Assembly (NCBI GenBank): GCA_015486075.1
Contig: WFSG01000032.1
Span: forward strand, 77,794 to 141,793
Direction: 5' to 3'
Length of the DNA: 64,000 bases
Origin: Deltaproteobacteria bacterium
GTDB taxonomy: Bacteria; Desulfobacterota; Desulfomonilia; UBA1062
Position numbers and translations under genes: made by a program. Shown here piece after piece: positions 1-10,829 of the stretch. Position 1 is the first letter of the stretch. Each line of letters opens with the position of its first letter. The notes below the pieces were generated by a model, which was not told where the DNA came from, made no database searches, and saw only the letters and a list, made by a program, of their open reading frames with translations.

Positions 1-1348
1 CAAGGGCCTTCCTGAGCGCATTGTCAAGGGCATTTACTGGGCCATTACCCATTGCGGCTGTATGTTCTATTTTGCCGTCAACCTCTATCATTATTGTTGC
101 CTCTGACATAGGCTCCGTGTCGTCGCTTCTCTTGTCAGCTATGACCCTGAAACCCTTGAGCGAGAAAAAACGTGTATGTGATCCCATGGCCCTCTTCATG
201 AGTAATTCAAGAGATGCATCGGCACCCTCGAACTGGAATCCACCAGCCTCGAGATCTTTTATAATCTTTACTATCCTTTTGGCAGCTGTATCATTCTTGG
301 AAAGATCTATGTTGAATTCCCTTGCCTTGTAAATGATATTGCTTTTTCCTGATTGCTCTGATACCAGGACCCGCCTGCTGTTCCCTACCTTTTTCGGGTC
401 TATGTGCTCGTAAGTCACTGGATCCTTCATGACTGCACTTACGTGAATGCCGCCTTTATGTGCAAATGCTGATTCTCCCACGTACGGCATATGCTTGTTG
501 CGTCCAAGGTTGGCTACCTCATCTACGAACCTCGATATATCAGTGAGCATGTTCATTTTGTCAGTATCTATGGTCTGATGACCCATCTTTAGACTTAAGT
601 TTGGTATGATAGAACACAGGTTCGCGTTACCACATCTTTCCCCTATTCCATTGATTGTACCCTGTACATGATCGATACCCTCTTCTACAGCGGTTATCGT
701 GTTTGCAACTGCTACCTCGCTATCATTATGACAGTGAATTCCCAAGGGGACCTTTGTCTCTTTCTTCAGCTGTCTTATTATATCTTTTAGCCTACCGGGC
801 AGCATGCCGCCGTTAGTATCACATAGTACCACGCGGTCTGCACCTCCCTTGGCAGCTGCTTTGACGGTAGCAATTGCGTAGTCCTTGTTCGCGATAAAAC
901 CGTCAAAGAAGTGCTCTGCATCGTAGAAAACAAACGGAAAGATGCCTTTGAGGTACCTTACGGTGTCCGCTATCATCCTTAGATTCTCTTCCAGACTGCA
1001 TTTTATAGCTTTCTTGACGTGCACGTCCCAAGACTTGCCAAATATCATGACCCCGTGTGGTTTGGCATTCACAAGCGCCTTAACACCGCTGTCATCCTCG
1101 GGTTTGATACCCGGTCTTGAAGTGCTACCAAATGCAATAACCCTTGCATGCTTTATGTCCAGGTCCCTTATTTTCTCAAAGAGCTTATCATCCTTGGGGT
1201 TTGCCCCGGGCCAACCTGCCTCTATGTAGTCCACGCCAAGCCTGTCGAGTCTTTCCACGATTTGGTATTTATCCTCCATGGAAAAGGATATGTCCTCTGA
1301 CTGGGCACCATCTCTTAACGTGGTATCGTAAATCTCTATCTTAGCCAA
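1..1348 (-). CDS. cimA: (R)-citramalate synthase, partial (3' end outside window)
   Basis: Translating the minus strand from a TTG at 1348 gives a protein of about 449 residues that runs off the window at its C-terminus. It starts with the HMGL-type motif YDTTLRDGAQSE and continues with GWPGANPKD, a metal-binding GIHCHNDSEVAVANT segment and GTINGIGERCGN. This pattern is typical of citramalate synthase, which condenses pyruvate and acetyl-CoA as the first step of threonine-independent isoleucine synthesis; the shape fits cimA better than the leuA-type isopropylmalate synthase. The start is chosen because a GGGGGAT Shine-Dalgarno lies just upstream and the TTG sits one base after the stop of lysC, so the two are probably translationally coupled. 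The regulatory C-terminal domain (the last 70 or so residues) is missing here only because the window ends. Confidence 0.9.
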   Translation of the reverse strand, partial: MAKIEIYDTTLRDGAQSEDISFSMEDKYQIVERLDRLGVDYIEAGWPGANPKDDKLFEKIRDLDIKHARVIAFGSTSRPGIKPEDDSGVKALVNAKPHGVMIFGKSWDVHVKKAIKCSLEENLRMIADTVRYLKGIFPFVFYDAEHFFDGFIANKDYAIATVKAAAKGGADRVVLCDTNGGMLPGRLKDIIRQLKKETKVPLGIHCHNDSEVAVANTITAVEEGIDHVQGTINGIGERCGNANLCSIIPNLSLKMGHQTIDTDKMNMLTDISRFVDEVANLGRNKHMPYVGESAFAHKGGIHVSAVMKDPVTYEHIDPKKVGNSRRVLVSEQSGKSNIIYKAREFNIDLSKNDTAAKRIVKIIKDLEAGGFQFEGADASLELLMKRAMGSHTRFFSLKGFRVIADKRSDDTEPMSEATIMIEVDGKIEHTAAMGNGPVNALDNALRKAL

Positions 1349-1349
1349 C

Positions 1350-2576
1350 TTATCCCCCTGACTTGTCTAATTCAAATGCATCATGCAGGACCCTTACTCC
1401 GAGTTCTATATACTTCTCATCTATAATGCAGGATATCTTTATCTCTGATGTGGATATCATCATTATGTTTATGCCTTCCCGTGAAAGCGTATCAAACATT
1501 TTTGCTGCCACACCGGCATGGGAACGCATGCCTACTCCAACTATGGAAAGCTTTGCAATAGTGGTATCCCCGAGCACGTCACGTGCATTCAACGTATTAC
1601 CCTGTGCCTTTACAATCTGCATGGCCTTGGCAAAATCATTTAGACTAACGGTAAAGCTTATGTCAGCAAGTTTGCCGTCTGCTGACACGTTTTGTATTAT
1701 CATATCTATGTTTATATTATTCTGGGCAAGTACATTAAAAATACTTGCCGCAACACCTGGCCTGTCAGGTATGCCCAGAAGGGTTATCTTGGCCTGGTCC
1801 TTATCAAATGCAATACCTGAAACAACAACACCTTCCATATCGCTATCCTCCCTGGTTACCAACGTTCCCCCATTATCCTCGAAGGTAGACCTTACAAGTA
1901 CTGGTACATTATACTTCTTAGCAAACTCAACAGACCTTGTCTGTAATACCTTTGCACCGAGGGATGCCATCTCCAGCATTTCGTCGTAGGATATTCTATC
2001 TAGGCGCCTAGCCTTGTCGTACAGGTGTGGGTCCGTGGTGTAGACACCATCAACGTCCGTATATATCTCACATACCTCTGCATTTAATACAGCCGCTAGT
2101 GCAACGGCTGATGTATCTGACCCACCTCTGCCCAGTGTTGTAATTTCCTGGTCCTCGGTAACACCCTGGAACCCAGCTACAACACCTACTTCTCCCGCAT
2201 CCAGTACCCTTTGTATAGACTGTACCTCTATGTCAAGTATTCTCGCCTTGTTAAAGGCATCATCTGTCTTGATCATGACCTGATGCGCCAGCAATGACCT
2301 GGCTGGTACACCCATGTCCTTCAACGCCATGGCAAGGAGAGCAACACTGATCTGTTCACCAGTTGAGACAAGTACGTCAAGTTCTCTGGGATCAGGCCTC
2401 GGGGTCATCTCATTTGCTAGCTCTATTAGTCTATCTGTCTGGCCTGCCATGGCAGAGACAACCACAGCTATCCTATTGCCATCCTTGTACCTATTGGCAA
2501 CTTTTTGTGCTACATACCTTATTTTATCAATGGTACCCACCGATGTGCCGCCGTATTTTTGTACAATAATGGCCAT
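1350..2576 (-). CDS. lysC: Aspartate kinase (monofunctional, two ACT domains)
   Basis: This 408-residue protein is the usual length for a monofunctional aspartokinase. It phosphorylates aspartate as the first committed step to lysine, threonine and methionine. The N-terminal kinase domain begins VQKYGGTSVGTID and contains TTLGRGGSDTSAVALA and the ATP-site segment EIYTDVDGVYTTDP. The C-terminal third holds two ACT domains (around residues 265-340 and 345-405), including ITLLGIPDRPGVAASIF and LSIVGVGMRSHAGVAAKMF, which normally bind lysine or threonine for feedback inhibition. A GGAGC ribosome site precedes the ATG. It lies directly upstream of cimA with one base between them, linking aspartate-family and isoleucine synthesis in one transcript. 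Confidence 0.96.
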   Translation of the reverse strand: MAIIVQKYGGTSVGTIDKIRYVAQKVANRYKDGNRIAVVVSAMAGQTDRLIELANEMTPRPDPRELDVLVSTGEQISVALLAMALKDMGVPARSLLAHQVMIKTDDAFNKARILDIEVQSIQRVLDAGEVGVVAGFQGVTEDQEITTLGRGGSDTSAVALAAVLNAEVCEIYTDVDGVYTTDPHLYDKARRLDRISYDEMLEMASLGAKVLQTRSVEFAKKYNVPVLVRSTFEDNGGTLVTREDSDMEGVVVSGIAFDKDQAKITLLGIPDRPGVAASIFNVLAQNNINIDMIIQNVSADGKLADISFTVSLNDFAKAMQIVKAQGNTLNARDVLGDTTIAKLSIVGVGMRSHAGVAAKMFDTLSREGINIMMISTSEIKISCIIDEKYIELGVRVLHDAFELDKSGG

Positions 2577-2616
2577 TTCTCAAAAGCTCCGTTTACATCT
2601 TATACTGTATATTATA

Positions 2617-3075
2617 CTACCCACTTTGCCCATTATCTGACAATATATCTATATCACCCTTGATGAAAATCTTACGCTCTCCTTGTCCCGCATATACGAG
2701 CTGAACATCAATCACGGGCTGTGGCAGGATCTCACTTAATGCCCCACCCCATTCTACTATTATTACGTGCTTGTCATCCATGTAGTCTTCCAATCCGATT
2801 GTCCATACTTCATTAACATCAAGCCTATAGAGGTCAACATGAACTATGTCAAGCCTTGCTTTGTATACGTTGACAAGCGTAAAACTTGGGCTGACCACAG
2901 GTGTATCTGGATCTATGCCCAGGGATAACGCTATGCCCTTGGTGAATACAGTCTTGCCTGTGCCAAGACCACCTGTAAGGAGTATAGATTCTCCGCCCTT
3001 CAGGTGAGAGCCCAATATTCTACCAACATAGATGGTCTCCTGAGGACTCTTGGTCAAAAATTCTCTGTAGTACAC
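2617..3075 (-). CDS. tsaE: tRNA threonylcarbamoyladenosine synthesis ATPase TsaE
   Basis: The 152-residue protein is the standard TsaE length. TsaE is the small P-loop ATPase that works with TsaB and TsaD to form t6A37 in ANN-decoding tRNAs. The Walker A motif GGLGTGKT lies near residues 35-42, followed by the family motifs SPSFTLVNVY, HVDLYRLD and VIIVEWGG. The start is a GTG preceded by an AAGG site. It sits between acpS and lysC in a same-strand run that goes from ftsH to cimA, with about 40 bp on each side. The identification is firm from motif order; tsaB and tsaD are not in the window. Confidence 0.93.
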   Translation of the reverse strand: MYYREFLTKSPQETIYVGRILGSHLKGGESILLTGGLGTGKTVFTKGIALSLGIDPDTPVVSPSFTLVNVYKARLDIVHVDLYRLDVNEVWTIGLEDYMDDKHVIIVEWGGALSEILPQPVIDVQLVYAGQGERKIFIKGDIDILSDNGQSG

Positions 3076-3122
3076 CTTGGATTAGTACCCTTTTTATCTA
3101 TATAATAGTGTAGCATTAGCGC

Positions 3123-3497
3123 TTATTTTTCAAGTATCACTACTGCAACAGCTTGGCCTCTCTCGTGGCTGAGGCTTAGATATATACCAACTACGCCCAT
3201 TTTCAAGGCTTGGTCTTTTGCTTTTCCAGTTAATATTATGCGCGGTTGAGCACTGCTTCTTTCAACGTCTATATCCTTGAAGGATATCCCACCTGAGAAT
3301 CCTGTTCCTAATGACTTGACAAGTGCCTCCTTGGCGGCAAACCTTGCAGCCAGCGAAGGTACAGGGTCCTGTTTTTTAAGGCAATATGTTATTTCTCCCG
3401 GAGTAAAGATCCGTTTAAAGAACCTTTTGCCATGCCTTTTGTAGATAGACCTAATACGGCCCACATCAACTATATCTATGCCTATACCTAGTATCAT
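3123..3497 (-). CDS. acpS: Holo-[acyl-carrier-protein] synthase
   Basis: This 124-residue protein is a full-length AcpS. It transfers 4'-phosphopantetheine from CoA to a serine of acyl carrier protein, making ACP active for fatty acid synthesis. The N-terminus GIGIDIVDVGRI contains the first Mg-binding aspartate, and FAAKEALVKSLGTGF carries the second metal and CoA-binding glutamate and lysine. A late LSLSHERGQAVAVVIL completes the fold. Its ATG overlaps the folP stop by four bases (ATGA), which implies translational coupling. In many bacteria acpS sits next to pdxJ or alr; here it is embedded with folP and tsaE. Confidence 0.94.
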   Translation of the reverse strand: MILGIGIDIVDVGRIRSIYKRHGKRFFKRIFTPGEITYCLKKQDPVPSLAARFAAKEALVKSLGTGFSGGISFKDIDVERSSAQPRIILTGKAKDQALKMGVVGIYLSLSHERGQAVAVVILEK

Positions 3498-4673
3498 TGG
3501 CTATACATTACGGATCTCAGCATATCCCTTACCCTTAGTGCATTTCTTACGTTGTGAACACGTACCATATGTACGCCCTCCAGGGTTGACCATGCGGTCA
3601 TGGCATCAGTACCTTGTTCCCTGTCATTTACAGGTGTATCCAGCACTGCCCCGATAAATGATTTCCTCGAATATCCCAGGACCACAGGCATGCCCAGGTC
3701 CATGAACTCGTAAATATGCTTGAGGATTGCAAGGTTACCTTCCACGTCTTTTCCAAAACCAATCCCGGGGTCTATCATTATACTTGTATTAAGGATGCCA
3801 GAATCCAGGCATAACTCTACCCTGCGCTTCAGGAAGGTATGTATATCGTCTATGAGATCGTCGTAGAATGTGTTTTTCTGCATGTCGGAAGGTGTTCCCC
3901 TCATGTGCATAAGTACAACCCCTGCTTTTTTTTCCTTTACCACATCCAGCATGCGAGGGTCAGTTCTAAGTGCACTTACATCGTTTACAATGCATGCACC
4001 TGAATCAATAGCATTACGGGCTACAACAGACTTCTGAGTATCTATGCTTATGGGTACGTTATTAATGGATGACACTATCTTCTCTATGACTGGAATAACC
4101 CGGCTTAGTTCCTCTTCTTCGCTTACAGGCTTTGATCCTGGCCTTGTGGATTCACCGCCCACGTCTATTATCTGTGCCCCCTGTTCCACCATTTCCATGG
4201 CATGCTCGTATGCCTTTTCTGGATCTCTCCACAGCCCACCGTCGGAGAAAGAGTCGCTTGTTATGTTGAGGATGCCCATTATTACAGGCTTTTCATCCCA
4301 GCTGAACCTTTTTCCGCACAGATCCAGCACCAGTCCATCTTCTTCTTTGAAGATCTTTTCCTTCATAGTAGAGCAGAGGCTGCTGAAACCGGGTTGGTTG
4401 TCTAACTTCTCAAGTAGCCTCCTGTAGTGTCGCAGATCACCTATAACAAGGCAGTCGCTCCTTTCAACCTTGCCAGATATTACATCTTTGTGTACGGCCA
4501 CGTCACCACCAACAGATAGCATGGTCTGCTTGAGTATGTTTGCCATGTACGGTTTTATCCCCTTCAAAAGGAGAAACCTTTGCATGGTTTTTGGCAGGAG
4601 AATATCTACGGAGCGAGGATCCACACCAATATCCAAGAGAGTTTTCTTGTCAGGCTGCTTTAGGACGCGTACA

Positions 4674-6480
<1,807 letters not shown>

Positions 6481-6491
<11 letters not shown>

Positions 6492-7122
6492 GTTGTATAG
6501 CCCCTTTAGGCTTATTCATATCACTCAAGTATACTTGAGCCAAGTACTTGTACTGCCCGGTTATCTTCTTTAAAACGTCTTTTGCTTCCGAGTTCTTACC
6601 CATATCCTTCAATACAATACCCTTGTAGAAAAGCGCCTGGTCTTTAATGCTGCCTGGTGCAGATTCTATGCACTCATTAAGGAGATCAACTGCTTTATTT
6701 GTGTCTCTGCTGTCAATGTAGTTACAGGCGAGTATTAGTAATGCTTCATAATGGAATATATCTTTTTTGGCCCATTTGTTCAGGAATTCCTGGGCCCACT
6801 TTTCTGTGGCCTTGGAGTCTCCCCTAGAATAAGAGTAAGCTGCCAAGTTAAGCATTGCCAAACGGCCGGCGGTTGTATCTGGATACTTTTCAACGAGCAC
6901 GTCTTTTGACAATTTATTGCTGAAGAACATCTCGAATGCCTGCATTTGCCTGTGCGTCTTCCAAGAGTAAAATCCCAATGAAGCAACAACAAGCCCCGTA
7001 GCAATTATGACTGTAATAATAAAGGCCTGCATATGAGCCTTTATCCATTTAAGCAAGGTGTCCATGAATGCTTTAAACTCATCCGGTGCCTTGAGCAGAT
7101 CTTTCCTGGTCTCTTTTGCCAT
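6481..7122 (-). CDS. TPR-containing membrane-anchored protein (YfgM-like)
   Basis: The protein has 213 residues from the chosen start. A short charged N-terminus precedes one membrane segment (about 31-52, [21 protein letters not shown]), and the rest is helical with tetratricopeptide-like spacing ([45 protein letters not shown]). It resembles YfgM/YbgF-like periplasmic TPR proteins that assist envelope protein folding; function is inferred only from this architecture. The start at 7122 is preferred because AGGGAGG lies just before it; an in-frame ATG eight codons upstream overlaps the -10 box of the promoter at 7145-7174. It is the first gene of the run through ftsH, folP, acpS, tsaE, lysC and cimA. 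Confidence 0.8.
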
Positions 7123-7144
7123 CTGTCCTCCCTCTCTGGTACCC

Positions 7145-7174
7145 ATAATAGTAGGTATAGTCTTTACATGTCAA
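7145..7174 (-). promoter_or_regulatory. Sigma-70-type promoter for the TPR-ftsH-folP operon
   Basis: On the minus strand a perfect -35 TTGACA (7174-7169) is separated by 18 bp from a -10 TATTAT (7150-7145). Transcription would start near 7138, giving a leader of about 16 nt that includes the GGGAGG site of the first gene. Predicted from sequence only. Confidence 0.6.
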
Positions 7175-7261
7175 CGTAGATTTAGTGCTTAACATAGTAG
7201 AGGTATGGTATAAGGATACTTTTAATTGGTGGGGTCATTCTAAGGATTAAAAGGCAATAAA

Positions 7262-7298
7262 GGCCATGTCTTAAGGTACACTGATTTAAGACATGGCC
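7262..7298 (-). terminator. Hairpin terminator after pilQ
   Basis: A perfect 13-bp stem (GGCCATGTCTTAA at 7262-7274 pairing with 7286-7298) encloses an 11-nt loop, about 30 bp beyond the pilQ stop. On the minus strand it is followed by TTTATTGCCTTTT, a broken T-tract. It fits a terminator for the pil operon. Confidence 0.65.
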
Positions 7299-7329
7299 AT
7301 ATCTTAGAATTCATACATCACATGGTTTC

Positions 7330-9177
7330 TTAGAGATTCATGGGCTCTATCACGTGAGGTGTGATGAATATAAGTAATTCCTTTTTCTGTATCTCGTCTT
7401 TTCTTCCCTTGAATAGGTAGCCTATAAAGGGGAGCCTCCATAGACCCGGCACCCTGTTTTCATTTTTCTGGACCACGTTTTCTATGATACCTCCTATGAC
7501 GCTTGTCTCTCCGTCCTTTACAAGTACCTCTGTTTGGGCTTCCCTTGAGGCTATACTGGGGTCACCAAGGGAATTCGTGTACGCACCTATCGCGTTTCTT
7601 CTTACAGATATTTCCATATCAACGCTTTTGTCAAAGGCTACCCTTGGTGTTACCTCGAGCACAAGTTCCATGTCCTTAAGCTCAGTGGAAAGTTCGCCTT
7701 GTTGATTCCTAACTATGTATGGATATTTTTCGCCTTGTTTTATTGTGGCCTTTTTATTATCGAGTGTTACTACTCTAGGCCTTGCTATCACGTGTGTCTG
7801 CCCCGTAGTTTCTCCGATATCGAGCCTTAAATCAAGGTCCAGCATGCTATTACCGAGCCTTCCGAATGTAATACCAATACCGGCTGCCTGGTTCATGGGG
7901 AAGTTTACAGCAAAAGAAGGTGAGGGTACAACAGTTGTTGAGAACAAGGGTGCACTTGAATAAGTGGGACTAGATGTCTCGAACAGATTTCTCGCATCAC
8001 CGGTAGTTACTCCTGAGAGTCCAAAACTATATCTGGAAGACTGGTTCCTGAATGCACCACCCCATTGAACACCAAGGCCACGTACCCAGTCGTTATCTGC
8101 CTGAACTATCCTGGCTTCTATGAGGACCTGTGGCGTTGGCTTGTCAAGACGTTTTACCATTGCGTAAACTGCATCTACGTTCTTTTTTATATCTTTTACT
8201 ATAAGAACGTTTGTCCTGTCCTCTGCTGTTATGCTTCCTCTCTTTGATATCATGGATAGATTTTTGCCTTTTATTGTCTTTGCAATATCTGATGCCTTTG
8301 CAAAGTTGACAGGTATTATAGATGTGATTAAAGGCTCGAGTTTTTCCTTTGTCTTTATGGATTCGAGCTCTCTTTCCTGCGCTGCCTTTATCTTATCTGC
8401 AGGGGCTATTCTAACGACGTTCCCTATTTGCATTTTGCCGAGGTCCTTACTCGCGAGTACCACGTCCAGCACCTGGTCCCATGGCACATTCTTTAACCTA
8501 AGAGTTACTCTACCCTTCACGTCATCAGATGTAACAATGTTGAGACCGCTTACATCTGCTATTATCCTAAGGACGTTATGTATATCAGCATTTTGAAGAT
8601 CCAGGGAGATCTTTTTACCAGTATACTTGGGCGCTCTCTCGGTTGCAACTACAGAGGAGGAAAGGGTAGATGCCTTTGCCATGGCTAGAGTGCTCTTGGT
8701 CTTTGATGTGCTTATTTGTTTTGCCTCTGGTCTTGATATGTTTTTTGTAGGCTTGTTGGATGGTAACTTTACGGGTGTTTTTTCTTTTGACATAGCCTTC
8801 CTGATGTCTTGGGGTATGTCGAAATCCATGAATACTATGTCCTTGTCCTGAGAGACAAAATACGGGCTCATCTCCTTCATGTATATCTTAAACAGTACAT
8901 CGTTACCTGCCTGTAACGGGATGAAATGCTCTATAGGTGTTATGAATTCTTTTGTTATATAGGGACGTGCTAGGTTTTTAGGAATATGTGTGTTTACAAG
9001 ACGAAGGAGGACCCTTGTACCTTTTACTTCCACATCGTACGTCACCTTTGAGCTTACTCCAATCTGTATACGGGACTTATTCTCAAGATTGATGAAATTG
9101 ACACTTTTTATCCTTGCCCCGTAGCTAGGCAAGGCGATCGAACAAACGATTAAGATTAATAATATCCTGCGTTTCAT
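7330..9177 (-). CDS. pilQ: Type IV pilus secretin PilQ
   Basis: This 615-residue protein forms the outer-membrane pore through which type IV pili pass. It begins with a signal peptide (RRILLILIVCSIALPSYGA) and an AMIN domain (about 25-125) thought to bind peptidoglycan. A low-complexity Ser/Thr/Lys linker follows. The STN/N0 domain is near 190-255 (ISLDLQNADIHNVLRIIADVSGLNIV), the N1 domain follows, and the secretin core fills the C-terminus (VLIEARIVQADND, ARPRVVTLDNKKATIKQGEKYPY, VPGLWRLPFIGYLFKG, ELLIFITPHVIEP). It is the last gene of pilMNOPQ, with a single base separating it from pilP, and is followed by a hairpin terminator. Confidence 0.96.
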   Translation of the reverse strand: MKRRILLILIVCSIALPSYGARIKSVNFINLENKSRIQIGVSSKVTYDVEVKGTRVLLRLVNTHIPKNLARPYITKEFITPIEHFIPLQAGNDVLFKIYMKEMSPYFVSQDKDIVFMDFDIPQDIRKAMSKEKTPVKLPSNKPTKNISRPEAKQISTSKTKSTLAMAKASTLSSSVVATERAPKYTGKKISLDLQNADIHNVLRIIADVSGLNIVTSDDVKGRVTLRLKNVPWDQVLDVVLASKDLGKMQIGNVVRIAPADKIKAAQERELESIKTKEKLEPLITSIIPVNFAKASDIAKTIKGKNLSMISKRGSITAEDRTNVLIVKDIKKNVDAVYAMVKRLDKPTPQVLIEARIVQADNDWVRGLGVQWGGAFRNQSSRYSFGLSGVTTGDARNLFETSSPTYSSAPLFSTTVVPSPSFAVNFPMNQAAGIGITFGRLGNSMLDLDLRLDIGETTGQTHVIARPRVVTLDNKKATIKQGEKYPYIVRNQQGELSTELKDMELVLEVTPRVAFDKSVDMEISVRRNAIGAYTNSLGDPSIASREAQTEVLVKDGETSVIGGIIENVVQKNENRVPGLWRLPFIGYLFKGRKDEIQKKELLIFITPHVIEPMNL

Positions 9178-9178
9178 C

Positions 9179-9709
9179 TCACATTTCCCCCTCTTCTTTC
9201 CTTAGCCTCAGCACCACTTCCCTTGTATTTATCCTTCCCATGTAGTCCTTGAAGTGTTGTTCTATGGTAATCCCATTAGGAGATATGCGCGTTACTACAC
9301 CAGAATTTTCTCCAAGTAATGTACCCTTTTTTATTATGTAACCCATACCTGATGTGTCCTCAATCAGCGCGCGTTTTTTTGCCCCCCAGATTATGCCTAC
9401 CAATTTTACCTGGGAAAGAGATAGCCTTTGCAGGGGGTCCAGGATCTTTTTCTTGCTTTTCTCTGACGCCACCTTTGCTTCTTCTGTGTTAAGCTCAAAT
9501 GGTTTGAAAGGGTCCCTTACACCCATAAGGACATACTGATGCTCATTCTCCTTGTTTTTTTTAAATACTGGTTTTACAAGTTTGGGCTTATTATGGTGTA
9601 TAAACCTTTTATGGGTGTAAACTACGTGAGAGGTGTTGCCCTGATCACCTGAACATCCACTCACCAATCCGAGCAATATAAAGATAGCTATGTATATACA
9701 AGTTCTCAT
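9179..9709 (-). CDS. pilP: Type IV pilus lipoprotein PilP
   Basis: This 176-residue protein has an N-terminal lipoprotein signal with lipobox LVSGC (Cys19). Its disordered middle is followed by a beta-rich C-terminal PilP domain (RDPFKPFELN, LSLSQVKLVGIIWGAKKRALIEDTSGMGYIIKKGTLLGEN). PilP links the inner-membrane PilNO complex to the PilQ secretin. The ATG overlaps the end of pilO by four bases and the stop lies one base from pilQ, so the five pil genes are clearly one operon. Confidence 0.93.
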   Translation of the reverse strand: MRTCIYIAIFILLGLVSGCSGDQGNTSHVVYTHKRFIHHNKPKLVKPVFKKNKENEHQYVLMGVRDPFKPFELNTEEAKVASEKSKKKILDPLQRLSLSQVKLVGIIWGAKKRALIEDTSGMGYIIKKGTLLGENSGVVTRISPNGITIEQHFKDYMGRINTREVVLRLRKEEGEM

Positions 9710-10287
9710 TTCTTCTTTGCCCCTTCTATGAACTTATAGGTGGTGGCATTACAGGTGGTTGTTAGGATTATCCCGCCTGATGCACTCTTCCTAGGTGAAG
9801 TCATGACAATGTTGGATATGTTAACTATCCTTGGCATCCTTGATACCTTGTAGAAGAAGTTCAGGATGTCAGCGTACCTGCCTTGCACCTTTATATTAAC
9901 CGGGATCTCGGCGTAGAAATTCCTGGGGACCTCTTTCTTTGGCCTGAAGAGAGTGAACTCAAGGCCAGATGCCTTTCCCAGGGCTGATACATTTTCCAGT
10001 AGTGCAGGTATCTCGCTTTTGTCAGGCAGCTGTTTAAGGGCTAATATAAGCTTGCGCCTTGTCTCCTTTAATTCAGCCTCGTACTTGGGTTTTTCCTTTA
10101 TAATCTCTCTCTTTGTAGATAACTCGGCCTTAAGCCTTGCGAGTTCAGGCTCCATGTTGTTTATATCCTGAACAAGCGGTCTGTAAAAGAACTGCCAGTA
10201 TACACCAAGTACACCTACCAATATCGATGCAAGTATCAGTAACTTAATACCTGGGCTAAATCTTAAAATTCTGTCCGCAAAGTTCAT
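9706..10287 (-). CDS. pilO: Type IV pilus inner-membrane protein PilO
   Basis: This 193-residue protein has one N-terminal membrane span (about 14-33, IKLLILASILVGVLGVYWQF). A long coiled coil follows (about 35-85, rich in Lys/Glu/Leu), then a ferredoxin-like PilO domain with KASGLEFTLFRPKKEVPRNFYAEIPVNIKVQGRYADILNFFYKV features. PilO pairs with PilN to form the periplasmic alignment complex for pilus extension. It lies 8 bp after pilN and overlaps pilP by 4 nt. Confidence 0.93.
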   Translation of the reverse strand: MNFADRILRFSPGIKLLILASILVGVLGVYWQFFYRPLVQDINNMEPELARLKAELSTKREIIKEKPKYEAELKETRRKLILALKQLPDKSEIPALLENVSALGKASGLEFTLFRPKKEVPRNFYAEIPVNIKVQGRYADILNFFYKVSRMPRIVNISNIVMTSPRKSASGGIILTTTCNATTYKFIEGAKKK

Positions 10288-10295
10288 CTTTCACC

Positions 10296-10829
10296 TCAAG
10301 AAGGTATTTTTACCTTGCAGTTTATTACGAACCTATGCCTATTTTTTGCCTGCCTGCTGTAAACCAGGACCACGTCGGTGAAATAGGGAGATATCTCCAG
10401 ATTCTTCATAAATTGAGCTATGGTTGGATTGTCCACTGCAGAACCGTGCAGAACAAGGGAAGAACCTGTGTTGTTCAGAGACGTAAGCCATGCCTTCTCT
10501 GGTATGATCAATCTTAACTGGTCGAGTATCTCCACGGGGCCTGTTTTCTTTTTCCTGAGGTTTTTTATTATGCCGAGCTTGGTCTCAAGCTCTTGCCTGT
10601 GTTTCTTGAATGCCTCTATCTGTCCGGCAATGGCGGTCAACTTTTTTATTTCCAGTTTGGTTGAAACTATTTCCTGCTGGATGGCTTCTTTCTTCTGGCG
10701 CACAGAGCTCTGGACAAAGGTAACACCAATGATAAGGAGAATGACAGTAAGTATCAGGAACACTATGTGCTCAGCTAGTGCCTTGCGCTTGAGTTCGGCT
10801 TTTATTGGGAGAAGGTTTATCTTTACCAT
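10296..10829 (-). CDS. pilN: Type IV pilus inner-membrane protein PilN
   Basis: The 177-residue protein starts with the short cytoplasmic PilM-binding motif MVKINLLPI, the hallmark of PilN. One membrane span follows (about 23-42), then a coiled coil (45-95) and a PilN periplasmic domain. It anchors the cytoplasmic PilM ring to the PilNO periplasmic complex. It overlaps pilM by 7 nt at its start and is 8 bp upstream of pilO. Confidence 0.94.
   Translation of the reverse strand: MVKINLLPIKAELKRKALAEHIVFLILTVILLIIGVTFVQSSVRQKKEAIQQEIVSTKLEIKKLTAIAGQIEAFKKHRQELETKLGIIKNLRKKKTGPVEILDQLRLIIPEKAWLTSLNNTGSSLVLHGSAVDNPTIAQFMKNLEISPYFTDVVLVYSRQAKNRHRFVINCKVKIPS

Noticed and set aside
1363-1989. 208-codon frame opposite lysC
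   Set aside because: Mirror of lysC; hydrophobic runs are the antisense of conserved lysC segments.
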